NCBI GenBank assembly: GCA_041569895.1
Contig: JBFFXF010000210.1
Location: 1 to 13,108 of the forward strand
DNA length: 13,108 nt
Reading direction: 5' to 3'
Source of the DNA: JBFFXF01 sp041569895
GTDB taxonomy: Bacteria; Planctomycetota; UBA8108; JACQVS01
In this document: in pieces, positions 1 through 5,039 of the stretch
How positions within the stretch are numbered: the stretch's first letter is position 1
How the letters are laid out: each line of letters starts with the position of its first letter
Notes under the pieces: generated by a model
The model's database searches: none
What the model was told of the DNA's origin: nothing
What the model saw: only the letters and a program-made list of their open reading frames with translations
Translations under genes and position numbers: made by a program

Positions 1-8
1 CGACCATC

Positions 9-40
9 GGTATCGGAGTCGGTCATCGGACTCCGATACC
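9..40. repeat. Perfect 12-bp inverted repeat (hairpin)
   Basis: GGTATCGGAGTC (9-20) is followed by an 8-base spacer and its exact reverse complement GACTCCGATACC (29-40). No T-run follows on either strand, so this is not a standard intrinsic terminator. It lies downstream of the minus-strand pentapeptide gene and could stabilise the 3' end of that mRNA. It may also just be a by-product of the TCGGAG-type simple repeats that recur at 7271-7364. Confidence 0.6.
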
Positions 41-53
41 AGAGCCCTCGAGG

Positions 54-92
54 ACGGGCACGGGCACGGGCACGGGTACGGGTACGGGTACG
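54..92. repeat. Hexamer tandem repeat ACGGGC x3 + ACGGGT x3
   Basis: Three exact ACGGGC units (54-71) are followed by three exact ACGGGT units (72-89) and a partial ACG. The switch from one variant to the other at mid-array suggests separate expansion of two variant units. A related GGGACC/GGGTCC array is at 7410-7445. Confidence 0.85.
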
Positions 93-124
93 TTCTTGCA
101 ACGTCAGGGTCTGACTCCGACCCC

Positions 125-286
125 CTACTCCTCCCGCCCCCCCCGCGCGCGCTCGAGCTGGGCGACGAGCTCCTGGTCGACCTCGACGCCCGTCGGGAAG
201 CCGGTTTTCGGCAGGCCCTCGATGGGGCCGTAGAGGAACGCGCCGACGAGGTCGTCGACGACGAAGCGGGCGCCGGCGAGGTTTTG
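125..286 (-). pseudogene. In-frame continuation of the pentapeptide-repeat protein beyond an internal TGA
   Basis: Directly after the TGA at 287-289, the same frame stays open for 53 codons and ends at TAG (125-127). The predicted residues continue the pentapeptide register without a slip: AHLT*, QNLAG, ARFVV, DDLVG, AFLYG. A non-repeat tail beginning PIEGLPKTGF and ending in a charged segment rich in E and R follows. All but two codons (CAA, AAA) end in G or C, as in the main gene. This looks like the original C-terminus, separated by a nonsense change, a sequencing error or a readthrough stop. A start of its own is not visible, so it is unlikely to be an independent gene. Confidence 0.65.
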
Positions 287-1396
287 TCATGTGAGGTGGG
301 CGCCCTCGAGGTCGGCGTGGCCGAGGTCGGCGCCGCGGAGGAGGGCGTCCTGGAGCTCGGCGCCTCGCAGGCGGGCGTCGCGCAGGTCGACGTCCCGCAG
401 GTCGGCGCCGCGCAGGTCGGCGTCCTGGAGCTGGGAGCCGCGCAGGTCGCTCTTGGTGAGGACGGCGCGCGCGAGGTTGCTCCAGGAGAGGTCGCTGCCC
501 GAGAGGCGGCAGCGTTCGAGGCGCGCCTCCTGCAGCGAGGCGCCGCGCAGCAGCGCGCCGACGAGGCTGGCGCCGGTGAGGTCGACGCCGTTCAGCAGCG
601 CCTCGGTGAGCTCGGCGTTCTCGAGGTCGGCGTCGCGAAAGACCGTGGTCGGGTTGGCGGTGAAACGGCGCATCGATGCGTTCTTGAGGCACGCGCCGGT
701 GACGTCGGTGTTCTCGAAGACCGACTCGTCGAACGTCGCGCCCGCGAGCGAGGCGCGGCGGAAGCTGCAGCTGATCGCCTTGGTGTCGCGGAAGTCGGCG
801 CCTGCGAGCTCGGCCTGCTCGAACGTCGAGCGGCTGAACCGGCTGCCCTCGAACGACGCTCCCTCGAGCCGCGCGTCGAGGAAGCTGACCAGACGCATCT
901 GCGCGTCGCGAAAGCGCAGCGACCGCGCGTGAACGCCCGCGAAGAGGACCGCCTCGCAGTCGACCTCGAGGAACGAGCAGTCATCGAGCGAGCCGACGTC
1001 CCGGAAGCAGACGTCGTTGAGGACGGCGTTGTTCCAGATCGACCCGGCGAACAGCGCTCCCGGCGCCGATGCCTTCTCCATCTCGACCGTCGAGAAATCG
1101 GCCTTCTCGGCCTGCAGGCGCTCGAGGATGGCTCCGTGCAGCCGCGCGCCGACGAACCGCGTCCCGTTCGCCCGCACCTCGCGGAGACTCGAGAAGCGGA
1201 GGTCGGCGTGGTCGAGCCGGCAGTCGACGAGGACCGCGCCCTCGAGCACGGCGCCGAGCAACCGGGCCTCGGAGAGGTCGCACCGGGAGAGCCTCGCGCC
1301 GGCGAGGTTCGCGCGCTCGAGGATCGCCCCGGTGAGGTCGTGGCCGGCGACGTGCTCGCCGGACTGGATCTTCTCGAGAAGCTCTTCGGCCGTCAT
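287..1396 (-). CDS. Pentapeptide-repeat protein, probably truncated by an in-frame TGA
   Basis: This encodes 369 residues. Nearly the whole protein from about residue 18 is A(D/N/R)(L/F)xx pentapeptide repeats, which fold as a right-handed quadrilateral beta-helix. The repeats are most regular at residues 255-369 (for example DADLRGADLRDVDLRDARL) and looser at 65-250, where several Cys occur. The N-terminus (MTAEELLEKIQSGEHVAGHDL) is a short cap like that of other cytoplasmic members; no signal peptide is visible. The ATG at 1396 lies 10 bp after the SDR stop and has a GGGAACGGG purine-rich lead, so the two genes are probably co-transcribed. Family members range from gyrase-protecting proteins to scaffolds and effectors, and nothing here fixes the role. 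The stop falls at the variable fifth position of a repeat and four repeats continue beyond it (see 125-286), so the natural product may be 422 or 423 residues. Confidence 0.88.
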   Translation of the reverse strand: MTAEELLEKIQSGEHVAGHDLTGAILERANLAGARLSRCDLSEARLLGAVLEGAVLVDCRLDHADLRFSSLREVRANGTRFVGARLHGAILERLQAEKADFSTVEMEKASAPGALFAGSIWNNAVLNDVCFRDVGSLDDCSFLEVDCEAVLFAGVHARSLRFRDAQMRLVSFLDARLEGASFEGSRFSRSTFEQAELAGADFRDTKAISCSFRRASLAGATFDESVFENTDVTGACLKNASMRRFTANPTTVFRDADLENAELTEALLNGVDLTGASLVGALLRGASLQEARLERCRLSGSDLSWSNLARAVLTKSDLRGSQLQDADLRGADLRDVDLRDARLRGAELQDALLRGADLGHADLEGAHLT

Positions 1397-1406
1397 CCCG
1401 TTCCCA

Positions 1407-2162
1407 TCAGGTCTTGATCTCGACTCGCGTGCTCCCCGGCATGTCGATCGCGGCCCCCGTGATCGCGTGTGCCAGGTCCGAGGCGAGAAAGACCGCCAGC
1501 GTGGCGACGTCCCCCTGCGTGACCTTCTCCCTTGGCGACGTCGAGCGGCGACCGGCGGAGTCGGGCTCGATCGAGCCGGGACAGATCGCGTTGACACGGA
1601 TGCGGTGCTCGCGCAGCGCGTCCGCCATCGACTTCGTGAGGCCGATCAGCCCGAACTTCGAGGCGCAATGCGCGACGACGTTGGGATCGGCGACCTTGCC
1701 GTGAATCGACGCGACGTTGATGATCGACCCGCCCTCGCCCTGCTTGATCATCACCCTGGCGACGCGCTGGGCGAGGTGGAACGGCGCGGCGAGGTTGACC
1801 GCGATGGTGCGGTCGAAGTCCTCGCGGTCGATGTCGAGGAAGCCCTTCCAGACGAAGACGCCGGCGTTGTTGACCAGGACGTCGACACCGCCGAGCTCCT
1901 CGAGCGCGGCGTTGACGATGCGGTCCGCGCTCTCCGGGTCGGCGAGGTCGACCGCGATGTGGGCCGCCGTCCCGCCCGCCTCACGCACGCCGGCCGCGGC
2001 CTTCGCGGCGAGCTCCTCGGAGCGGCCCGCGCAGAGCACGCTCGCGCCGTCGACGGCGAGCGCCCTGGCGATCGCCAGCCCGAGACCCCGGCTGGCGCCG
2101 GTGACCACGGCGCGCCGGTTCTCGAGAAGCTTGTGCACGGGATGTGGCACCGGGTTCTCCAC
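1407..2162 (-). CDS. Short-chain dehydrogenase/reductase (SDR), catalytic Tyr replaced by His
   Basis: This encodes 251 residues, the usual classical SDR length. The NAD(P)-binding TGASRGLG is at 21-28, NNAG at 98-101, the structural Asn at 123 (AVNLAAP), the catalytic Ser at 152 (NVASIHG), Lys at 169 and the CPG turn at 194-196. The YxxxK catalytic Tyr is His165 (AHCASKFG), encoded CAT, one base from TAT. Ser152 is 13 residues before it, the standard distance, so the alignment is secure. An Arg after strand 2 (CAGRSEE) and no acidic residue at its end favour NADP(H). The C-terminus has DMPGS where most members have a DGG motif. A GTG start is chosen because GGAGG precedes it by 8 bases; upstream frame extension to 2249 lacks such a site. 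It is the first gene of a pair with the pentapeptide gene. It may be a pseudoenzyme, or use another proton donor; the substrate is unknown. Confidence 0.9.
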   Translation of the reverse strand: MENPVPHPVHKLLENRRAVVTGASRGLGLAIARALAVDGASVLCAGRSEELAAKAAAGVREAGGTAAHIAVDLADPESADRIVNAALEELGGVDVLVNNAGVFVWKGFLDIDREDFDRTIAVNLAAPFHLAQRVARVMIKQGEGGSIINVASIHGKVADPNVVAHCASKFGLIGLTKSMADALREHRIRVNAICPGSIEPDSAGRRSTSPREKVTQGDVATLAVFLASDLAHAITGAAIDMPGSTRVEIKT

Positions 2163-2170
2163 AGAATGAT

Positions 2171-2175
2171 CCTCC
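2171..2175 (-). promoter_or_regulatory. Ribosome binding site fixing the GTG start of the SDR gene
   Basis: GGAGG on the minus strand lies 8 bases before the GTG at 2162. The in-frame GTG codons further downstream (5th and 9th codons) have no comparable site. Confidence 0.75.
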
Positions 2176-2306
2176 GCGCTGACGTATTCTCTACTTCGGC
2201 AGATCGCTGCCGTGCCTGTGCCCGATCGTACCCGGGTAGAAACGCCCATCCGAGCAAGTCTTCCACGGTGAAACGGGGTGATGGGGCGGGTCGGCGCCCT
2301 GCTCGG

Positions 2307-2331
2307 ATTGTCGTTTCTTCCGATATTGTCG
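2307..2331. promoter_or_regulatory. Possible operator: direct repeat ATTGTCG, 18-bp period
   Basis: ATTGTCG occurs at 2307-2313 and again at 2325-2331, in the AT-richer centre of the divergent intergenic region between the minus-strand SDR gene and the plus-strand transcripts. The position fits a binding site shared by divergent promoters. Two 7-bp copies can occur by chance, so this is tentative. Confidence 0.25.
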
Positions 2332-2382
2332 TGAGTTCCGAAAAAATCGCCGGCGGGCGCGAATCGGGCCGGAGTCTTGCTC

Positions 2383-2392
2383 TATACCCTAT
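2383..2392 (+). promoter_or_regulatory. Possible -10 region of a plus-strand leader/ncRNA promoter
   Basis: TATACCCTAT is one of the few AT-rich stretches here and sits about 145 bases before the orphan terminator stem at 2529. No convincing -35 box is seen at the usual spacing. The assignment rests mainly on the need for a start point for the terminated transcript. Confidence 0.25.
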
Positions 2393-2395
2393 CGC

Positions 2396-2563
2396 GCGCG
2401 TGAACATGGGGTGGTTCAGCGCACGCGAGCGAGACAGGAAACCAGACCACACACACCACACGGCTTCCGTCCTCCGGGACGGCTTCTGTTCGATCTTCCG
2501 CGCCTCCAGGCGGTTCCCACCCCCCTCCACCGGTCCGAGTACCCCTTGGACCGGTTTTTTTTT
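2396..2563 (+). ncRNA. Candidate structured small RNA or terminated mRNA leader
   Basis: The segment ends in a strong intrinsic terminator but contains no credible gene. Several helices can be drawn. A 7-bp outer stem pairs GGGGTGG (2408-2414) with CCACCCC (2517-2523). An inner imperfect stem pairs 2430-2437 with 2486-2492. CCGTCC/GGACGG (2467-2482) is capped by a UCCG (UNCG-class) tetraloop. A small CGCC/GGCG hairpin lies at 2501-2512 on the 3' side of the internal bubble. A closing stem, a bubble with a 3'-side hairpin and a terminal stem recall 6S RNA in outline, but I see no conserved sequence that would justify that name. The alternative is a leader that regulates the Gfo/Idh operon starting 214 bases after the terminator. 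The 5' end is a guess. Confidence 0.4.
2529..2563 (+). terminator. Intrinsic terminator without a plus-strand gene before it
   Basis: ACCGGTCC (2529-2536) pairs perfectly with GGACCGGT (2548-2555) across an 11-base loop, and T runs from 2555 to 2563 (nine T). This is the textbook shape on the plus strand. The nearest upstream gene is on the minus strand, so the terminator must end a non-coding transcript or attenuate a leader. Confidence 0.8.
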
Positions 2564-2647
2564 GCCTCCCGCGAGCTCCCTCCGCCGGTCTCCGCCCCGC
2601 CCCCTCGCGATGCCTTCCGGGGGTCTTCCCGTGCGCGCGCTTTTGGC

Positions 2648-2653
2648 GATAAT
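2648..2653 (+). promoter_or_regulatory. Possible -10 box for the Gfo/Idh-PIG-L operon
   Basis: GATAAT stands out in very GC-rich surroundings, about 125 bases before the Gfo/Idh start and after the orphan terminator. The matching -35 position (about 2625-2630, CTTCCC) is poor, so this is weak. Confidence 0.25.
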
Positions 2654-2704
2654 CGACCCCCCCGGGGTGCGTCACCATCCCGGCGGGTCGCTCCCCGGTC
2701 TCTA

Positions 2705-2760
2705 TCCGGGCCGCCATTCGTCCGGGCCGCCATCCCACGGTCCCGAACCACGGTCCCGAA
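2705..2760. repeat. Short direct repeats just upstream of the Gfo/Idh gene
   Basis: TCCGGGCCGCCAT occurs at 2705-2717 and 2721-2733 (16-bp period). CCACGGTCCCGAA then occurs twice head-to-tail with no spacer (2735-2747 and 2748-2760). These are consistent with recent slippage duplications in the 5' untranslated region. A regulatory role is possible but not shown. Confidence 0.75.
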
Positions 2761-2776
2761 TCAGCAGGTGCAGGCG

Positions 2777-3778
2777 ATGAAGAAGGTGTCCTGGGGCGTT
2801 CTCGGCGTCGCGAAGATAGCCACGGAGAAGGTGATCCCGGCGATGCAGGCCGGCGAGCACTGCCGCATCGACGCCATCGCGTCGCGGTCCCTCGAGAAGG
2901 CGCAGGCCGCCGCCAGGCGGCTCGGCATACCAAAAGCGTACGGTTCTTACGAGGAGTTGCTCGCCGATCCGGAGATCGAGGCGGTCTACAACCCGCTGCC
3001 GAACCACCTCCACGTCCCGTGGTCGATCCGCGCCGCCGAGGCGGGGAAGCACGTCCTCTGCGAGAAGCCGATCGCGCTGACCTCGGAGGAGGCGCAGACC
3101 CTCGTCGACGCGCGGGACCGCGCCGGCGTGCTGATTACCGAGGCGTTCATGGTGCGCACGCACCCCCAGTGGCTGGAGACGCGCACGATCGTCCGCTCGG
3201 GCGAGATCGGCGAGCTGAAGACGATCCAGGGGTTCTTCTCGTACTACAACGACGACCCGGACAACATCCGCAACATGGCCGACATCGGCGGCGGCGGGCT
3301 GATGGACATCGGCTGCTACCCGATCACCACCTCGCGCTTCGTCTTCGGTGAGGAGCCGCGGCGGGTGCTCGGGATCATCGATTACGACCCGAAGATGAAG
3401 GTCGACCGGCTGACCTCGGCGATCCTCGATTACCCCTCGGGGACGTGCACCTTCACGTGCTCCACCCAGGCGGTGGCGTACCAGCGCATGCATTTCTTCG
3501 GCACCCGGGGGCGCGTCGAGATCCACATCCCGTTCAACGCGCCGCCCGATCGGCCGTGTCTGGTGTACGTCGACGACGGCTCGGACTTCGGCGGCGCCGG
3601 CATCCGCACCATCGAGATCCCGACGTGCAACCAGTACACCATCCAGGGAGACGTGTTCTCGAAGTGCGTGCGCGAGAAGTCACCGCCCGCGACGCCGCTC
3701 GAGGACGCCGTCCTCAACATGCGCGTCATCGAGGCGGTGGTCCGATCGGCGGAGAGCGGGCGCTGGGAGAAGCCCTGA
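2777..3778 (+). CDS. Gfo/Idh/MocA-family NAD(P)-dependent oxidoreductase
   Basis: This encodes 333 residues, the usual family length. The N-terminal Rossmann domain opens with WGVLGVAKIA (GxxGxA, residues 6-15). PNHLH (75-79) and the family signature CEKPIAL with catalytic Lys97 (95-101) follow. The C-terminal alpha/beta domain has GGGGLMDIGCYPI (171-183), the place where Gfo/Idh enzymes hold the Asp/His substrate-binding residues. The Cys-Tyr pair there and the FGEEP that follows resemble the D-xylose dehydrogenase / dihydrodiol dehydrogenase branch. The ATG at 2777 is preferred because it begins the Rossmann strand; the leader AGGTGCAGGCG is only a moderate ribosome site. The PIG-L gene follows 9 bp later, so the two are probably co-transcribed. 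A sugar or polyol is the likely substrate, but it cannot be named from sequence. No signal peptide is seen, so the protein is cytoplasmic. Confidence 0.93.
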   Translation: MKKVSWGVLGVAKIATEKVIPAMQAGEHCRIDAIASRSLEKAQAAARRLGIPKAYGSYEELLADPEIEAVYNPLPNHLHVPWSIRAAEAGKHVLCEKPIALTSEEAQTLVDARDRAGVLITEAFMVRTHPQWLETRTIVRSGEIGELKTIQGFFSYYNDDPDNIRNMADIGGGGLMDIGCYPITTSRFVFGEEPRRVLGIIDYDPKMKVDRLTSAILDYPSGTCTFTCSTQAVAYQRMHFFGTRGRVEIHIPFNAPPDRPCLVYVDDGSDFGGAGIRTIEIPTCNQYTIQGDVFSKCVREKSPPATPLEDAVLNMRVIEAVVRSAESGRWEKP

Positions 3779-3787
3779 TCTGGAGCG

Positions 3788-3847
3788 ATGGCGGACGAAG
3801 GGATGGCGGACGAAGCGATGGCGGACGAAGGGATGGCGGAGCAAGCG
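3788..3847 (+). repeat. Four tandem 15-bp repeats, each starting with ATG, at the PIG-L start
   Basis: ATGGCGGACGAAGGG (3788), ATGGCGGACGAAGCG (3803), ATGGCGGACGAAGGG (3818) and the diverged ATGGCGGAGCAAGCG (3833) lie head-to-tail and encode MADEG/MADEA/MADEG/MAEQA. The unit is a multiple of three, so copy-number change keeps the frame. Each unit ends in a purine-rich GAAGSG that sits just before the next ATG. Confidence 0.9.
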
Positions 3848-4666
3848 TTCGACAGTCCTCGCGTCCTCGTCATCGGCGCCCATCCCGACGACTGCGAGGC
3901 CGGCGTGGGCGGCACGGCGGCCCTCTGGGCGGAGGCGGGCGCCTCGGTGACGCTCGTCTCGATGACCGACGGCTCGGGCGGCCATCACGAGCGCCGGCCC
4001 GAGGAGCTGATCGACATCCGACGCCGCGAGGCTGCGGCGGCAGCGCGCGCCCTCGGCGTCGAGTCCCGCGTGCTCGGCAACCGTGACGGGCACCTCGAGC
4101 CGTCGCTCGAGCGCCGACTCGAGGTCATCGCGATGATCCGGCGTGCGCGTCCCGACCTGGTCATCACGCACCGGCCCGTAGACTACCACCCGGACCACCG
4201 CTACACCTCGGTCCTCGTTCAGGACGCCGCCTACATGGTCACCGTGCCGCACGTGTGCCCCGACGTGCCGCACCTCGCCTCGAACCCGGTCTTCGCGTAC
4301 ATGGAGGACCGCTTCACGCGACCGTCGCCGTTCCGGGCGGACGTGGTCGTCGACATCGATTCGGTCATCGAGAAGAAGTGGGACGCGATCCGCGCGCACC
4401 GCTCGCAGTTCTTCGAGTGGCTGCCGTTCAACCAGGGGATCCTCGACCGCGTCCCGCCGGACGACGACCCCGCGGGGCAGGATCGCTTCCTCCGCGAGTG
4501 GGTCGGTCCGTGGCTGCTGGCGCCCGGAGACCGCTACCGGAGAGAGCTCGTCGAGCGGTACGGCGAGACTCGCGGCCGGCGCGTCAAGAACGTCGAGGCG
4601 TTCGAAATCAGCGAGTACGGCCGGCCGCTCGAGGGCGAGGCGCTGGGGCGATTTTTTCCTTTATAA
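3788..4666 (+). CDS. PIG-L (LmbE-like) zinc-dependent N-deacetylase
   Basis: This encodes up to 292 residues. The fold-defining AHPDDCEAG is at 31-39: by comparison with MshB, His32 and Asp35 are zinc ligands and Asp34 is the general base. HPDHR at 134-138 supplies the third zinc ligand (His137) and a catalytic His (134). The family removes acetyl groups from N-acetylglucosaminyl or similar compounds; the substrate here is unknown. The first 20 residues come from four ATG-containing repeats. GGAG (3782-3785) is only 2 bases from the first ATG, too close to be ideal, so initiation at 3803, 3818 or 3833 is also possible; the conserved fold starts at about residue 24. It follows the Gfo/Idh gene by 9 bp, a pairing that suggests joint modification or breakdown of an amino sugar. 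No signal peptide is seen. Confidence 0.92.
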   Translation: MADEGMADEAMADEGMAEQAFDSPRVLVIGAHPDDCEAGVGGTAALWAEAGASVTLVSMTDGSGGHHERRPEELIDIRRREAAAAARALGVESRVLGNRDGHLEPSLERRLEVIAMIRRARPDLVITHRPVDYHPDHRYTSVLVQDAAYMVTVPHVCPDVPHLASNPVFAYMEDRFTRPSPFRADVVVDIDSVIEKKWDAIRAHRSQFFEWLPFNQGILDRVPPDDDPAGQDRFLREWVGPWLLAPGDRYRRELVERYGETRGRRVKNVEAFEISEYGRPLEGEALGRFFPL

Positions 4667-4688
4667 GGATGTTCCGATTCAATAAAGT
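4660..4688 (+). promoter_or_regulatory. Candidate sigma70-like promoter before the CDGSH gene
   Basis: TTTATA (4660-4665) and TAAAGT (4683-4688) are separated by exactly 17 bases, each with 4 of 6 consensus matches, in an isolated AT-rich patch. The site overlaps the stop codon of the PIG-L gene and precedes the CDGSH start by about 65 bases, so the iron-sulfur group may have its own promoter. Confidence 0.35.
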
Positions 4689-4743
4689 CCGGGAACCATC
4701 ACGGGGGGAGAAGCGTTTTCAGCCGGGTTGGCCGTACTGACGC

Positions 4744-4748
4744 AGGAG
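4744..4748 (+). promoter_or_regulatory. Ribosome binding site fixing the start of the CDGSH gene
   Basis: AGGAG lies 6 bases before the ATG at 4755. The alternative in-frame start 27 bases upstream lies before this site, so the shorter 78-residue protein is preferred. Confidence 0.7.
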
Positions 4749-4754
4749 AACGCG

Positions 4755-4991
4755 ATGGCGGATCCACAGGTCCCGTTCAAGGCGCCAGCCGTCCTCGAGC
4801 TCGAGCCCGGGACTTACTGGTGGTGCGCGTGCGGACGGTCGAAGAACCAGCCGTTCTGCGACGGATCGCACGCCGGCACCGAGTTCAATCCGATCGAGTA
4901 CACGCTCGAGGAGAAGAAGAAGGTCGCTCTCTGTCAGTGCAAGCACACCGGGCAGGCGCCCCTGTGCGACGGCACGCACCGGCGCATCTGA
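4755..4991 (+). CDS. Double-CDGSH iron-sulfur protein
   Basis: This encodes 78 residues with two complete CDGSH-type [2Fe-2S] motifs of the form CxCx2(S/T)x3PxCDG(S/T)H. The first is CACGRSKNQPFCDGSH (ligands Cys24, Cys26, Cys35, His39) and the second is CQCKHTGQAPLCDGTH (Cys60, Cys62, Cys71, His75). Single-motif mitoNEET-type proteins dimerise; here both motifs are in one chain, as in a known tandem bacterial class. There is no membrane anchor or signal peptide, so the protein is expected to be a soluble electron-transfer or cluster-transfer protein. The ArsS-type radical SAM gene follows after 48 bp and a ferredoxin gene comes next, so a role in handling electrons or clusters for that enzyme is plausible but not shown. 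Confidence 0.93.
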   Translation: MADPQVPFKAPAVLELEPGTYWWCACGRSKNQPFCDGSHAGTEFNPIEYTLEEKKKVALCQCKHTGQAPLCDGTHRRI

Positions 4992-5039
4992 CCCGGGTTT
5001 TTCTCGGCCACGGCGAGGAAAACCAAGGCTCTTTTGGGC

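Noticed and set aside
287..289. TGA as selenocysteine or reassigned Trp
   Set aside because: Most genes here end normally at TGA, so there is no code change. I see no SECIS-like element clearly placed, and pentapeptide proteins have no known need for selenocysteine.
284..1417. Long plus-strand open frame opposite the pentapeptide gene
   Set aside because: It reads as low-complexity V/G/E/A/R-rich sequence, mirrors the repeat structure of the minus-strand gene and has no recognisable domain; it is an antisense shadow of high-GC coding DNA.
2163..2249. Longer N-terminus for the SDR protein
   Set aside because: The frame is open to 2249, but the added residues do not resemble SDR sequence and the strong GGAGG site points to the GTG at 2162.
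2396..2563. SRP (4.5S) RNA or a named riboswitch
   Set aside because: The conserved SRP loop sequence (GGAAGG...AGCAG type) is not present and no known riboswitch core could be recognised, so no family name is given.
2411..2776. N-terminal extension of the Gfo/Idh protein to 2411
   Set aside because: The frame is open but runs through the terminator hairpin and T-run and encodes Arg/Pro-rich noise; the Rossmann fold begins at 2777.
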